Assembly (NCBI RefSeq): GCF_001708935.1
Contig: NZ_MASI01000007.1
Coordinates: 62,001-126,000, forward strand
Direction: 5' to 3'
Origin: Methyloligella halotolerans
GTDB lineage: Bacteria; Pseudomonadota; Alphaproteobacteria; Rhizobiales; Methyloligellaceae
Length of the DNA stretch: 64,000 nucleotides
Below are positions 1 through 9,557 of the stretch, piece by piece (the first letter of the stretch is position 1; every line of letters begins with the position of its first letter). The notes beneath the pieces are model-generated. The model was given only the letters and a program-made list of their open reading frames with translations, did no database searches and was not told where the DNA came from. A program made the position numbers and the translations under genes.

Positions 1-2097
1 CGCGATCATGTCGCCTTCAGAAAGCCCGCGCTCCTCCATGTCCCGCTCGTTCATGAACACCACCATGCGATCGTCCTTGATGCCGCGGTAGCGGTCGTTC
101 AGGGAATAGACCGTGGTGTTGAACTGATCGTGGCTGCGCAGCGTCATGAGCTGGAGGTGGCCGGAATCCGGCACCGCATCGTCGGAGTCCTTGATGTTCG
201 GAGTGAACAGGAAATTGGCCTTGCCCGTAGGCGTATTCCAGACGCGCTCGGACGCGCCGTTGGGAAGCCGGAATCCGCCCGGCACCATCAGGCGCTCGTT
301 GAAGTTCTCGAACAGGTCGGGGAAGACCTCCTCCATCTTGTCGCGGATACGGTCGTAATCGGCGACCAACCCATCCCAATCGATAGGGGCGCGGTCGGCC
401 ACGGTCTCCTTCGCAAGCCCGGCGATGATCCAGGGCTCCGACCGAAGATGCTCGCTCGCCGGCTTCAACATGCCGGTGGAGCCGTGCACCATGGAGAAGC
501 TGTCCTCGACCGTGATGGTCTGCTTGCCGCATTCCTGCTCGTCGAGCTCGGTCCGGCCGAGCGCCGGCAGGATGTAGGCGCGCTTGCCCGTCAGCAGATG
601 GCTGCGGTTCAGCTTCGTGCCCACATGCATGGTTAGGCCGATATCCTTCACCTTGGCGGTGACCCGGTCGAGATCCGGAATGGCCCGGAAGAAATTGCCG
701 CCCATGCCAAGGAAGACATCGACGTCGCCGCGCAGGATCGCCTCGCAGCACTCGGCCGTGTCGTGTCCCCACTCCCGCGGATTTTCAAACCCGAACACCT
801 CGTCCATCTTTTGCAGGAACGGCTCCTTCGGCTTCTGATAGATGCCCACCGTGCGGTCGCCCTGGACGTTGGAATGGCCGCGAATCGGACAGGCGCCCGC
901 GCCGGGCTTACCCATATTCCCGCGCAGCAGAAGCATGTTGATGATCTGCTGCAGAGCATCGCCGCCCCTGCGGTGCTGGGTGATCCCCATGCCCCAGCAG
1001 CAGATGACGTTGTTGGCCTTCATATAGATCTCGCCCGCCTGCTCGATCTGCTCGCGGGTCAGCGCGGTGTAGAGCTCGATATCGGCCCAGGACAGATTGC
1101 GCACGTAATCCGCAAAAGCCTCAAAGCCGTGAGTGTGCTCGGCGATGAAGTCGACATCGAGAACGCGCTCGCGGCCGGCCGCCTTGGCCGCGTCATCGGC
1201 CTCGACCACCACCTTGCAGATGCCCTGCATGGCGAGGATGTCGCCGCCGGTACGCAGCTGGAAATAGTTGGAGCTGATCTGCTGAGCCTTGCCGGTCAGC
1301 ATCTCGCGCGGGCTCTGGGGGTCGGTGAAGCGGACGAGCCCCCGCTCCTTCAACGGATTGAAGCTGACGATCGGCACGCCCTTCATCGCCATCTCGTGGA
1401 GATAGGACAGCATACGCGGGCTGTTGGTGCCCGGGTTCTGACCAATGATGAAGAGAGCGTCGCAATGCTCCCAATCGTCGAGGGTCACCGTGCCCTTTCC
1501 GATGCCGATGCTCTCAGGAAGCGCCACGGTTGTCGTCTCGTGGCACATATTGGAGCAGTCGGGGAAATTGTTGGTGCCGATCAGGCGCCCGTAGAGCTGC
1601 CAGAGGAAAGCGGCCTCGTTCGAGGTGCGGCCTGACGTGTAGAGCTCGACCCGCTTGCGGTCCTGCTCGCGCACGAAGGTGCCGATTTCCGAAAGCGCCG
1701 TGTGCCAGTCGACCGCCTCGTATTTGTCCGTCTCGGCGTTGTAGCCCATGGGATGGGTCAAGCGGCCCTGATCCTCGAGCTCGAAGTCGCTCCAGGTCAG
1801 AAGCTCGGTGACAGTGTGCTCGGCGAAGAAATCGGGGCCGGTGCGCTTCTTGGTGGCCTCCCAGGCCACCGCCTTGGCGCCGTTCTCGCAATACTCGGCG
1901 AGCTTCGGCTTCTTGGGGTCGGGCCACGCGCAACTCGGACAGTCGAAGCCGCCCGGCTTATTCATGGAGAGCAGCAGCTTGTTGCCCTTCATCAGGATCT
2001 TCTGCCGGCTGAGCTGCTTTTCAGCGGCATTCACCGCGCCCCAGCCACCGGCGGCATGATCGTCGTGATCCGATTTCCGATTCTTATCAGAAGCCAT
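1..2097 (-). CDS. FdhF/YdeP-type molybdopterin oxidoreductase, N-terminal part (runs off left edge)
   Basis: The frame is open from the ATG at 2097 to the window edge, giving 699 codons of a longer protein. The N-terminus carries a CPSCAWP motif near residue 50, typical of the FdhF/YdeP branch of molybdopterin (bis-MGD) oxidoreductases. It is followed by SGRTSNEAAFLWQ, a CSNMCHETTTVAL segment and IGQNPGTNSPRML, all standard landmarks of the cofactor-binding domains. Family members are cytoplasmic and often called formate dehydrogenase-like, but the substrate of this branch is usually untested, so I name the family only. The C-terminal part lies outside the window. The upstream 260 bp is AT-rich at 2270-2310 and probably holds the promoter. 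Confidence 0.9.
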   Translation of the reverse strand, partial: MASDKNRKSDHDDHAAGGWGAVNAAEKQLSRQKILMKGNKLLLSMNKPGGFDCPSCAWPDPKKPKLAEYCENGAKAVAWEATKKRTGPDFFAEHTVTELLTWSDFELEDQGRLTHPMGYNAETDKYEAVDWHTALSEIGTFVREQDRKRVELYTSGRTSNEAAFLWQLYGRLIGTNNFPDCSNMCHETTTVALPESIGIGKGTVTLDDWEHCDALFIIGQNPGTNSPRMLSYLHEMAMKGVPIVSFNPLKERGLVRFTDPQSPREMLTGKAQQISSNYFQLRTGGDILAMQGICKVVVEADDAAKAAGRERVLDVDFIAEHTHGFEAFADYVRNLSWADIELYTALTREQIEQAGEIYMKANNVICCWGMGITQHRRGGDALQQIINMLLLRGNMGKPGAGACPIRGHSNVQGDRTVGIYQKPKEPFLQKMDEVFGFENPREWGHDTAECCEAILRGDVDVFLGMGGNFFRAIPDLDRVTAKVKDIGLTMHVGTKLNRSHLLTGKRAYILPALGRTELDEQECGKQTITVEDSFSMVHGSTGMLKPASEHLRSEPWIIAGLAKETVADRAPIDWDGLVADYDRIRDKMEEVFPDLFENFNERLMVPGGFRLPNGASERVWNTPTGKANFLFTPNIKDSDDAVPDSGHLQLMTLRSHDQFNTTVYSLNDRYRGIKDDRMVVFMNERDMEERGLSEGDMIA

Positions 2098-2359
2098 AGT
2101 CGTTTCCCTTAGGGTTCTCTCTGCACGGGCAGCCGGGCTGCCAAGCCCGCCGCCTCGTCTGGGCGCCGGCGCCGTCATTCCTGATAGCGATGTTGGTGAC
2201 GGTGTCGCGCCGATGTCGGCATTACCGGTTAGGTAGTGCGTTTCGCCTAGCGCACCAAGTGCCGCGCGTCAAAAAATATCATTGATTTCAATATCTTATC
2301 GGGCGATAGAAAAGCCTGATGCTGGCGCTAAGGCGAGCAAAAGCTAACAAAAACAGGAG

Positions 2360-2815
2360 CTAGATATCGGTCCAGCGGGCGAAGGTCGCCGCTTGTCCGC
2401 ACCAGACGCCGCCGTCGTCAATGAGCTGCCAGATTACGCCGTCTTCGATGAAGAAGCGTCGGCCTGACTTGGCGATGCGGATTCCGCGATACCCGCGGAC
2501 AAATCCATCTCGTGCCACAGCGTCCAACAGACGTTGACGCTCGCCCCGCTCCGGTGCTTCCGCCGAATAGCGCGACGGCAGGCCGACGATCTCGTCCCAT
2601 CCCATCTCGAAGCATCGCTGCGCCCATCTGTTGGCGTAGACGAAACGAGGATCCTCGTCGGTATTGTGGGCCAGTACGGCGAACGGCGCCTCCTCGTAGA
2701 GCCACCGTACATCCTGTCCCGGCGGGGCGAGATCGTCCCCAACCAGCCGGCGATAGCTTCCTGTGAGGAGATCGAAGAAGTCCTGATCGAGCGGGTTGGC
2801 CATAGCCGCGAACAT
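2360..2815 (-). CDS. MEKHLA domain protein
   Basis: A small PAS-like protein of about 150 residues. The central part (ANRWAQRCFEMGWDEIVGLPSR, then RGYRGIRIAKSGRRFFIE) matches the MEKHLA domain, a PAS relative found alone in many proteobacteria. No partner output domain is present. A TTG at 2839 would extend the N-terminus by eight residues, but the ATG at 2815 (or 2803) fits better because the family starts close to the NPLDQDFFDLL helix. The ligand and role are unknown. It stands alone, with about 260 bp separating it from the oxidoreductase downstream on the opposite side of its promoter. Confidence 0.75.
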   Translation of the reverse strand: MFAAMANPLDQDFFDLLTGSYRRLVGDDLAPPGQDVRWLYEEAPFAVLAHNTDEDPRFVYANRWAQRCFEMGWDEIVGLPSRYSAEAPERGERQRLLDAVARDGFVRGYRGIRIAKSGRRFFIEDGVIWQLIDDGGVWCGQAATFARWTDI

Positions 2816-2893
2816 TGGCTGAAAGGGCCGGCCGCGCAAGCTCGGCGAGAGGGGATTGTACGGGCGGGGTGAAGCGGCAGCAGCCGGACCGTC

Positions 2894-3103
2894 TCAGCGT
2901 TTCGTCAGGGCTTCCGGCTTGTGGACCGCCTCTTCGCCGGACGTGTCGCTCTTCACGACATATTGCGGATCGTCCGGGCTCGGCTTTGCGACGTGGCCTT
3001 TGATAGTGGTCTTGGATGTGACCTTCTCGACCACCTCGCCATGGGTGGTGCCCTGCGCCGTTTCCCAGCTCACCTTGTCGCCCGGCTTAAACGTGTCGGC
3101 CAA
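2894..3103 (-). CDS. DUF2945 / HVA-TUDOR small protein
   Basis: This 69-residue protein starts MADTFKPGDKVSW and contains HGEVVEKVTSKTTIKGH and QYVVKSDTSGEEAVHKPEAL, the pattern of the DUF2945 (hypervirulence-associated TUDOR) family. The family is a small SH3/Tudor-like barrel of unknown function, common in soil proteobacteria and often near stress genes. It lies in the same orientation as the DUF983 gene upstream, about 90 bp away, and may share its transcript. Confidence 0.8.
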   Translation of the reverse strand: MADTFKPGDKVSWETAQGTTHGEVVEKVTSKTTIKGHVAKPSPDDPQYVVKSDTSGEEAVHKPEALTKR

Positions 3104-3195
3104 GATCTCCTCGCAAACGCGTTGGCTCCTCTGCCCTCCCCTAAACGGAGGTCGAGCCGCAATCGTTGCACCGGGATCTTGGGCGTGAGTTTGAC

Positions 3196-3591
3196 CTACG
3201 CCTCTTCGGGCCGGACAAGCCGGCCCTCTTCCGCCTTATGATAATACTGGCTGGCAACCAGCCAGGCCTTCAGAGGCCTAAGCGGCGGGATGCAGGTGAG
3301 TAGGAGGAAGGGCACCGACGTGACGAGATGCACCCAATAGGGCGCCTGGAACGCGATCTCGATCCAAACCGCGAGCATCACGGCGGGCACGCAGCCGAAG
3401 CACATCACGAAGAATGCCGGGCCGTCGGCCGGATCGGCGAAGGAAAAATCGAGACCGCAGACATCGCATTCCTTGCGGATGGTCAGAAAGCCTTTGAACA
3501 GGTGCCCTTTTCCGCAGCGCGGGCAACAGCCGCGAAGCCCGACCCAGACCGGGGAAAGAGGTGGCCACTCCTTGGTTTCCGACATTTTCAT
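3196..3591 (-). CDS. DUF983 membrane protein
   Basis: A 131-residue protein with two CxxC knuckles at the N-terminus (GCCPRCGKGHLF and ECDVCGLDF), then DPADGPAFFVMC and two hydrophobic helices. This is the DUF983 layout: a small zinc-ribbon membrane protein of unknown function, common in alphaproteobacteria. The start MKMSETK at 3591 is followed by a second in-frame ATG at 3585, and either could be used. The four cysteines suggest metal binding, which is an inference. Confidence 0.85.
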   Translation of the reverse strand: MKMSETKEWPPLSPVWVGLRGCCPRCGKGHLFKGFLTIRKECDVCGLDFSFADPADGPAFFVMCFGCVPAVMLAVWIEIAFQAPYWVHLVTSVPFLLLTCIPPLRPLKAWLVASQYYHKAEEGRLVRPEEA

Positions 3592-3778
3592 CGCCCTTTC
3601 GGCTCTTTCGAGCGCACCGAAAGTCGACTCGGCGCTGCCTAATATTCAGGCAGCCAACCAGAGCCGGACCGCCCTGGTCAACCGGTCGGAATGTCGCTCA
3701 TAACGATTTCGTGTCGAGCGGCACGACCGGCTTCCGATTCTAAGACCGAGGGCGGCGCAGGCGTTGTTTCGGGCGGCC

Positions 3779-4195
3779 TTAGAGGACGATCTCGCCGCTC
3801 TCTTCGCCTTCCCAATAGTGCACGTGCTTGGCGCGGACCTTGAGCAGCACGAGTCCGGGCGTGTCGATCCCGTCCTCGAACCATTCGTCGACGCTGGGCG
3901 CCCAATGGGCCTTGAAGGTTTCCTTGTCGCGGATGATTTCCGCTTCGCCCGCGACCGCAACGAAGAACCTCTCCTCGCCGTGGAAGGTCAGGCCCACACG
4001 AGGATTGTCGGAGATCTCGCGCACCATGTCCGTATCGTCGCTGGTGAAGTAATAGCTGTCGCCGTCATACTCGACGTCCTGATTGTTGCTCATGGGACGT
4101 GAGGCCAGCCCGCCGTCCGGCGCCACCGTGGTGAGCATTCCGAAATCGATCTTCTTGATGCGCTGGGCTAGATCGGCGAGGGATTTATTCGACAT
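3779..4195 (-). CDS. pyridoxamine 5'-phosphate oxidase-like (general stress) protein
   Basis: A 138-residue split-barrel flavin-binding protein. The order MLTTVAPDGGLASRPM, YYFTSDDTDMVREI, NPRVGLTFHGEERFFVAVAG and the C-terminal VHYWEGEE follows the general stress protein 26 branch of the PNPOx-like superfamily. These proteins bind FMN or FAD. Few have a defined substrate and they are not the PdxH biosynthetic enzyme. It is probably transcribed alone. Confidence 0.82.
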   Translation of the reverse strand: MSNKSLADLAQRIKKIDFGMLTTVAPDGGLASRPMSNNQDVEYDGDSYYFTSDDTDMVREISDNPRVGLTFHGEERFFVAVAGEAEIIRDKETFKAHWAPSVDEWFEDGIDTPGLVLLKVRAKHVHYWEGEESGEIVL

Positions 4196-4282
4196 TCCTG
4201 GCTCCTTTTCATTTTGGAGCCCCTTGAACGCGGGGCGGCGCGCGATTGTTCACGTGCCGCCCCTTAGATTTGTGGCTCGCTC

Positions 4283-4723
4283 CTAATTGAAGATGTGGAG
4301 TCGCGCCAGATAGTTGCCGTTCTCCTGCTGCTTGAAGACATGGGTGAGGAGACCGTTCACCTCAGTGGGCTCGCCGTCCTCGCCAGGTGCCATGACATGC
4401 CACCGTCCGGCAGCGATGATGGTGCCGTCCCGCGCTTCCGTGATCTCGATCAGCTCGATCTTGTGATCGGTGATGCCGGCCTCGAACAAGCCTTCGAAGA
4501 ACTGCGCAATGCCGTCCTGCTCGATCACCTCATGGGACGACGGCAGCAGCAGAGCGTCGTTGGTATACATCTTCGCGATCGCCTCGCCGTCCTGCGCGTT
4601 GAACGCCTTGTCGAATGCCGCGTACTGGCCTTCGACGATCTGCTTGTAGTCTTCCGCGTAGGCCGAGACGCTCACCATCGCCAGCATGGCGAAGGCGGCA
4701 AAAATCCGAAATGTATTCAGCAT
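4283..4723 (-). CDS. secreted SnoaL/DUF4440-type NTF2-fold protein
   Basis: The ATG at 4723 is preceded by AAGGAG six bases upstream, which decides the start over a longer frame reaching 4768. The product (146 aa) begins with a Sec signal peptide (FAAFAMLAMVSVSAYA) and continues with YKQIVEGQYAAFDKAFNAQDGEAIAKMYTNDA read across residues 22-50, the classic opening of DUF4440/SnoaL-like NTF2 domains. The fold binds small molecules or catalyses varied reactions. The specific role here is unknown and it is predicted to be periplasmic. Confidence 0.8.
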   Translation of the reverse strand: MLNTFRIFAAFAMLAMVSVSAYAEDYKQIVEGQYAAFDKAFNAQDGEAIAKMYTNDALLLPSSHEVIEQDGIAQFFEGLFEAGITDHKIELIEITEARDGTIIAAGRWHVMAPGEDGEPTEVNGLLTHVFKQQENGNYLARLHIFN

Positions 4724-4846
4724 CCAATCTCCTTTGAAAAATTGCTTCGCTTCTCCAACCGGTAACATATGACCCCGCCTCCGAGTTCAACCAGCATGAA
4801 GGAAGGGCGGAACCGTGTTGGGGGTATGTGAGGGCACAGAGACCGA

Positions 4847-7021
4847 CTAGGCCGCGCGGGCGGCGAGGAACTGGGCGGTAAATTCGGCGGCCGGCATCGG
4901 TCGTCCGAAGAGAAAGCCTTGGGCTTCCTGACAGCCCGCCGCGTCGAGTGTAAGCCGCTGCGCTTCCGTCTCGACCCCCTCGGCAATCACGTCCAGACCG
5001 AAGCTCTTGCCCAGATAAATGACGGCCTTCACGACAGCGGCATCTTCCTCGTCGACCGTTAGGTCGTGGACGAAGGATTGATCGATCTTCAGCCGGGTGA
5101 CCGGATAGCGCTTCAAAAGGCTCAGGGACGCATAGCCGGTTCCGTAATCGTCGAAAGCGAGCCCGACGCCCAGCCGCCGCAGCTCCCGCAGGAGCGTAAG
5201 CGTTCGGTCGTCGTTTAGAAGCAGGACAGTTTCGACGAGCTCGAGCTCGAGCGCCTCGGGCGGAAGACCGCTTTCGGCGAGGGCATTCTGGACGCTGGTC
5301 AGGAGGCGCCCTGAGCGAAACTGCGCGGCGAACAGATTGACGCCGATGCGGAAGCCCGGCGATCGCCTCCGCCACTCGACCGCCTGCAGACAGGCCTGGC
5401 GCAGGATCCATTCGCCGACATCGGCCGCCGTCGGTTTCCCACTCAACACCTCAAGAAAGGCACCAGGCGGCAGAAGTCCCCGCTCCGGGTGATTCCAGCG
5501 CAGCAGCGCCTCTGCCCCCGTAAGTTGCTTGGTCCGGGTGGCGACCTGGGGCTGATAGTAGAGCTCGAATTCGTTGCGCTGAAACGCCCGCCGAAGCTCA
5601 CGGCTAAAGATGCGTCTGGCTACGGCGGCCACGCGGAATGTTGGCTGGAAGAACTCGTAGCGGCGCCGGCCCGCGCTCTTCGCCCGATACAACGCGAGGT
5701 CTGCAGCGCTCATCAGCTCTTCCGCCTCCTCGCCGTGCCGGGGCGCAAGCGCGATGCCGATGCTGGCGCCAAGCTCCACTTCCTTTCTGGCAATGACGTA
5801 TGGGTCGCAAAGAGCCTGCAGCATCTCGTCAGCCAGGGCTCTGATCTCGCCGATGCAATTCCCCGACATCAGCACGACGAACTCGTCGCCGCCGAGCCGT
5901 GCCACAACCTTGGCGCCCTTGGCGACCGCCTTCACCCTGGCCGCCACTTGCCGTAGCACGAGGTCGCCGCCGGAATGGCCGAGGGAGTCGTTCGTCTCCT
6001 TGAAACCGTCGAGATCGATCATGAGCAGCGTGGCGAGTTCCCCGGCCTTCAGCACCTCGCTCAAGACGTCCATGAACGCGCTGCGGTTCGGCACTTCCGT
6101 GAGCTGATCCATCATGGCCAACTCGAACATTTTCTGCTCGTGGGTGCGCCGCTCGGTGATATCGCGCACGATGGCCCCGACGCTGGTCCGGCCGCTCTCC
6201 TGCCATGTCGAGAGCGAGACCTCTGCGGGAAACTCTGTTCCGTCCTTACGCAAGACTGAAAGCTCGATGGTGCGATCGGCGAGGGTCATCGGAACCCCCG
6301 TCCTCAGACGGCGCACCTCGTCCTCGTAGAGTTCGCGCCAGCTATCGGGAACCAGAGCTTCCACGGTTTTCCCGAGCATTTCGTTGGCGGTATAGCCGAA
6401 GAGTCTCTCGGCGGAGTCGTTCCAAAACGTCACGCGGCCTGCCTCGTCATTGCAGATGATCGCATCCGGTGACGTGGCGGCGATATTGGCGAAGCGAGTC
6501 GCATTCACGACCTCCGCGGCTTCCAGCCGCCGCATCTCCATCCCGTCCATCGCAAGGTTCGCCAAAGCGGTCAGGTTTTTCCGGTCTTCGTTCGTGAAGT
6601 GCTCTCGCGGGGCCGTATCGATGATGCAGAAGGTGCCGATATTCTCGCCGTTTGGCGCGCGCAGCGGCTTGCCGGCATAGAAGCGGATATAGGGCGGACC
6701 CGTAACAAGCGGGTTGGCCGCAAAGCGCTCGTCCTTCGTCGCGTCCGGCACGAACAGGATTTCGTCCCCCATGATCGCATGGGCGCAGAACGAGACGGTC
6801 CGGTCCGTCTCACAAACGTCGAGGCCGAGCCGCGCCTTGAAGAACTGCCGGTCCCGTTCCAGAAGCGAAATCAGAGCGATCGGCACGCGGAAGATCCGGG
6901 CAGCAAGCGACACCAACCGGTCGAACTCCTCTTCCGGCGGCGTGTCGATCTGATGGTACTCGGCGAGCGCCTCGAGGCGGTTCTCCTCGCTCTCGGGCAT
7001 CGGATAAGGCATCCTGGTCAT
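4847..7021 (-). CDS. GAF-PAS-GGDEF-EAL cyclic-di-GMP enzyme
   Basis: A 724-residue cytoplasmic protein. The order is a GAF domain (about residues 15-150, with FCAHAIMG and FYAGKPLRAPNG), a PAS domain (about 170-285), GGDEF (about 300-455, intact GGDEF motif) and EAL (about 475-724). The EAL domain shows GAEALLRW, ELVET, DDYGTGYASLS, KIDQSFV and IAEGVE, so the main catalytic positions are kept. No RxxD inhibitory site is seen before GGDEF. It may make and/or break cyclic-di-GMP; which activity dominates cannot be read from sequence. The ATG at 7021 has GGGAA just upstream, while a TTG at 7042 is less likely. Confidence 0.93.
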   Translation of the reverse strand: MTRMPYPMPESEENRLEALAEYHQIDTPPEEEFDRLVSLAARIFRVPIALISLLERDRQFFKARLGLDVCETDRTVSFCAHAIMGDEILFVPDATKDERFAANPLVTGPPYIRFYAGKPLRAPNGENIGTFCIIDTAPREHFTNEDRKNLTALANLAMDGMEMRRLEAAEVVNATRFANIAATSPDAIICNDEAGRVTFWNDSAERLFGYTANEMLGKTVEALVPDSWRELYEDEVRRLRTGVPMTLADRTIELSVLRKDGTEFPAEVSLSTWQESGRTSVGAIVRDITERRTHEQKMFELAMMDQLTEVPNRSAFMDVLSEVLKAGELATLLMIDLDGFKETNDSLGHSGGDLVLRQVAARVKAVAKGAKVVARLGGDEFVVLMSGNCIGEIRALADEMLQALCDPYVIARKEVELGASIGIALAPRHGEEAEELMSAADLALYRAKSAGRRRYEFFQPTFRVAAVARRIFSRELRRAFQRNEFELYYQPQVATRTKQLTGAEALLRWNHPERGLLPPGAFLEVLSGKPTAADVGEWILRQACLQAVEWRRRSPGFRIGVNLFAAQFRSGRLLTSVQNALAESGLPPEALELELVETVLLLNDDRTLTLLRELRRLGVGLAFDDYGTGYASLSLLKRYPVTRLKIDQSFVHDLTVDEEDAAVVKAVIYLGKSFGLDVIAEGVETEAQRLTLDAAGCQEAQGFLFGRPMPAAEFTAQFLAARAA

Positions 7022-7271
7022 GGCTTCCCGCGTAGCCGCCAATCGTTAAGAATCGGCAATCTAAACGCGAAAAATACATACCATTGCGGGACGCCGGCCC
7101 GCCTGAAAGACCACACCCTGTTGCGGCTTCTATCGCCAAAGTCGCGGACGACCCCGGCTCTCTGCAATTCTGCTGCATTCTTCGAAAACCATGGGCCTCC
7201 CTCCTTCGTAGACGGAGAAGGGTTGACGCGTTTTGCGGAAGATCGAACACAGCGGAAGGAGCGATTTTTTC

Positions 7272-8219
7272 ATGCAGTCCCGCCGAGAGTTTCTGACCGC
7301 CGCGAGCATCGCTGCCGGCGGCCTCCTCCTCTGCTCCCAGACCCGTTTCGCCGCGCAGGCGGCTGAGGTGGTCAAGCCCACAGAGCCGCCGACTGAGCCG
7401 CTCCGCAAGCGCGCGATCCCCGCGACCGGCCAGGAGGTCCCCGTCATCGGCGCCGGCACCTCCGGCAGCTATAACGTGCAGATCGGCTCGCCCGAATACG
7501 AGGCGCTCAAGGAGACCATCAAGGTATTCTTCGACGGCGGCGGCACGGTGTTCGACACCTCGCCCAATTACGGCAATGCCGACGCGGCCCTGGGCGCCCT
7601 GCTCGAGGATGGCGGCTATCGCGACCGCTGCTTCCTCGCCACCAAGATCGCCGCGGATAGCCGCGAGGCGGCCGAGGCCCAATGGGCCGGCTCTCTGAAG
7701 AAGCTCCGCACCGATCACGTCGAGCTTCTTCAGGTCCACAATCTTCGGGACTGGAAGACACAGCTTGCCTACGCACGCGAGCTGAAGGAGCAAGGCGCAA
7801 CCAAGTATGTCGGCATTACCCATTACCTCGACGGCGGACTTTCGGAGATGGAGGAAATCATGCGGGCCGAGCCGCTCGACTTCATCCAGATCCACTATTC
7901 GGTGAATGGGCCGAAAGCTGCCGAGACCGTGCTGCCCCTCGCCAAGGAAAAAGGCATCGCCGTCCTGATCAACCGCGCCTTCGATGACGGACGGCTCTTC
8001 GCAGAGGTGAAGGGCAAGCCCCTACCCGGCTGGGCCGCGGAGGTCGAGGCGACCTCTTGGGCGCAGCTCTTCCTGAAATTCGCCATCAGCAATCCGGCCG
8101 TGACCGCGGTGATCCCGGCCACCAGCAAGCCGAAGCATCAGGCCGATAATCTTCATGCGGGCGTCGGCCCGCTGCTGAGCGAGAAGCAGCAGAAAGAGCT
8201 GATCGAGACCTTCGCCTAG
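7272..8219 (+). CDS. Tat-exported aldo/keto reductase
   Basis: The start at 7272 has GGAAGGA upstream at a fitting distance. The N-terminus reads SRREFLTAA followed by a hydrophobic stretch and an alanine-rich cleavage region, a twin-arginine (Tat) signal. The mature part has the aldo/keto reductase tetrad positions: Asp and Tyr in FDTSPNYGNAD, Lys in LATKIAAD and His in LLQVHNLRD. NADPH-dependent reductases with Tat signals are assumed to fold with cofactor before export, so the enzyme is probably periplasmic. The substrate is unknown. A carrier gene follows after 21 bp. Confidence 0.88.
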   Translation: MQSRREFLTAASIAAGGLLLCSQTRFAAQAAEVVKPTEPPTEPLRKRAIPATGQEVPVIGAGTSGSYNVQIGSPEYEALKETIKVFFDGGGTVFDTSPNYGNADAALGALLEDGGYRDRCFLATKIAADSREAAEAQWAGSLKKLRTDHVELLQVHNLRDWKTQLAYARELKEQGATKYVGITHYLDGGLSEMEEIMRAEPLDFIQIHYSVNGPKAAETVLPLAKEKGIAVLINRAFDDGRLFAEVKGKPLPGWAAEVEATSWAQLFLKFAISNPAVTAVIPATSKPKHQADNLHAGVGPLLSEKQQKELIETFA

Positions 8220-8240
8220 CCACCGGTTCCGGGGGATTTC

Positions 8241-9551
8241 ATGGGCCACTTGGCCGATAGCGCGGCCGGTCGCCGCATCGGGAGGCTGCTCAATCTGGAG
8301 CCTGGCGAGATCCCGGCCGTCGCCGGCGGCCTCGCCATGTTCTTCCTGCTCTTCACCGGCTACTTCATGCTGCGCCCGGTGCGCGAGACCATGGGCATCG
8401 CCGGCGGCGTGGAAAACCTCCAGTGGCTCTTCACCGGCACTTTCATCGCGACCCTTGCCGCCATGCCGCTCTTCGGCTGGCTCGCCTCCATCGCCTCCCG
8501 CCGCCGAATACTCCCCTGGGCCTACGGCTTCTTCGTGCTGAACCTGTTTGGCTTCGCCGCAGCGCTGGCCATCCGCCCCGACGATATCTGGACGGCGCGG
8601 GCATTCTATATCTGGCTCTCGGTCTTCAACCTGATCGCCATCTCACTCGCCTGGAGCGTGCTCGCCGACATCTTCGTCACCGCGGAAGCTAAGCGGCTCT
8701 TCGCCATGATTGCCGGCGGCGCCAGCCTCGGCGGACTGACCGGACCGATCTTGGGCACGCTTCTCGTCGTGCCCATCGGCCACTCGGGTCTGCTGGCGCT
8801 CTCCGCCGTGTTCCTGACCGCAAGCGCCGTCGCGGCCATGCTGCTTTATCGCTGGCGCGACAGGCACCCCGTCGACGACGATGCGGCTCTCGCCGACGAC
8901 AGCCGCAAGCCCCTCGGGGGCAACCCGTTCGCTGGCGCGACGGAGGTCTTCAAGTCGGGATACCTGGCGGGCATCGCGGTCTTCGTCGTGCTGCTGTCGA
9001 GCGTCAGCACCTTCCTCTATTTCGAGCAGGCGCGGCTGGTGGCGGAGAACTTTCCCGATCCGACCCGCCAGACCCAGATCTTCGGCCTGATCGACACGAT
9101 CGTGCAGAGCTTGTCCATCGTCACCCAGCTCTTCCTGACCGGCCATATCGCGCGCCGGCTCGGCATCGGGGTGCTGCTGGTCGCTGTCCCGGTCGTCATC
9201 GCGGGCGGCTTCCTGTGGCTTGCCCTGTCGCCGGTCTTCGCCGTGCTCGCGGTGGTTATGATCGCCCGCCGCGCCGGCGAATACGCTCTCGTGAGGCCCG
9301 GGCGCGAGATGCTCTACACTACCGTCGGACCGGAGGAGAAATACAAGGCCAAGAACTTCATCGATACCGTCGTCTATCGCGGCGGCGACGCCGTCAGCGG
9401 TTGGGTGAAGCGCGGCCTGGATATCGTCGGCGACCCGACCTTCGCCATGGTCGTCGGCGCCGGCGTCGCCCTCGTCTGGGCAGGGACCGGCTTCGCCATC
9501 GGCCGCGCCGAAAAACGCCGCGAGCGTGCGGTCCAAACGCGCGCGGCATGA
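8241..9551 (+). CDS. NTT/MFS-like transporter
   Basis: A 436-residue polytopic membrane protein with about 12 predicted helices. FTGYFMLRPVRETMG near residues 40-55 is the landmark of a branch that sits between the major facilitator superfamily and NTP/NDP exchange (NTT) carriers. Other landmarks are MIAGGASLGGLTGP and the C-terminal REMLYTTVGPEEKYKAKN. Family members outside obligate parasites have no established substrate, so ATP exchange should not be assumed. It lies 21 bp after the Tat reductase gene, suggesting co-transcription. Confidence 0.8.
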   Translation: MGHLADSAAGRRIGRLLNLEPGEIPAVAGGLAMFFLLFTGYFMLRPVRETMGIAGGVENLQWLFTGTFIATLAAMPLFGWLASIASRRRILPWAYGFFVLNLFGFAAALAIRPDDIWTARAFYIWLSVFNLIAISLAWSVLADIFVTAEAKRLFAMIAGGASLGGLTGPILGTLLVVPIGHSGLLALSAVFLTASAVAAMLLYRWRDRHPVDDDAALADDSRKPLGGNPFAGATEVFKSGYLAGIAVFVVLLSSVSTFLYFEQARLVAENFPDPTRQTQIFGLIDTIVQSLSIVTQLFLTGHIARRLGIGVLLVAVPVVIAGGFLWLALSPVFAVLAVVMIARRAGEYALVRPGREMLYTTVGPEEKYKAKNFIDTVVYRGGDAVSGWVKRGLDIVGDPTFAMVVGAGVALVWAGTGFAIGRAEKRRERAVQTRAA

Positions 9552-9557
9552 CGCACG

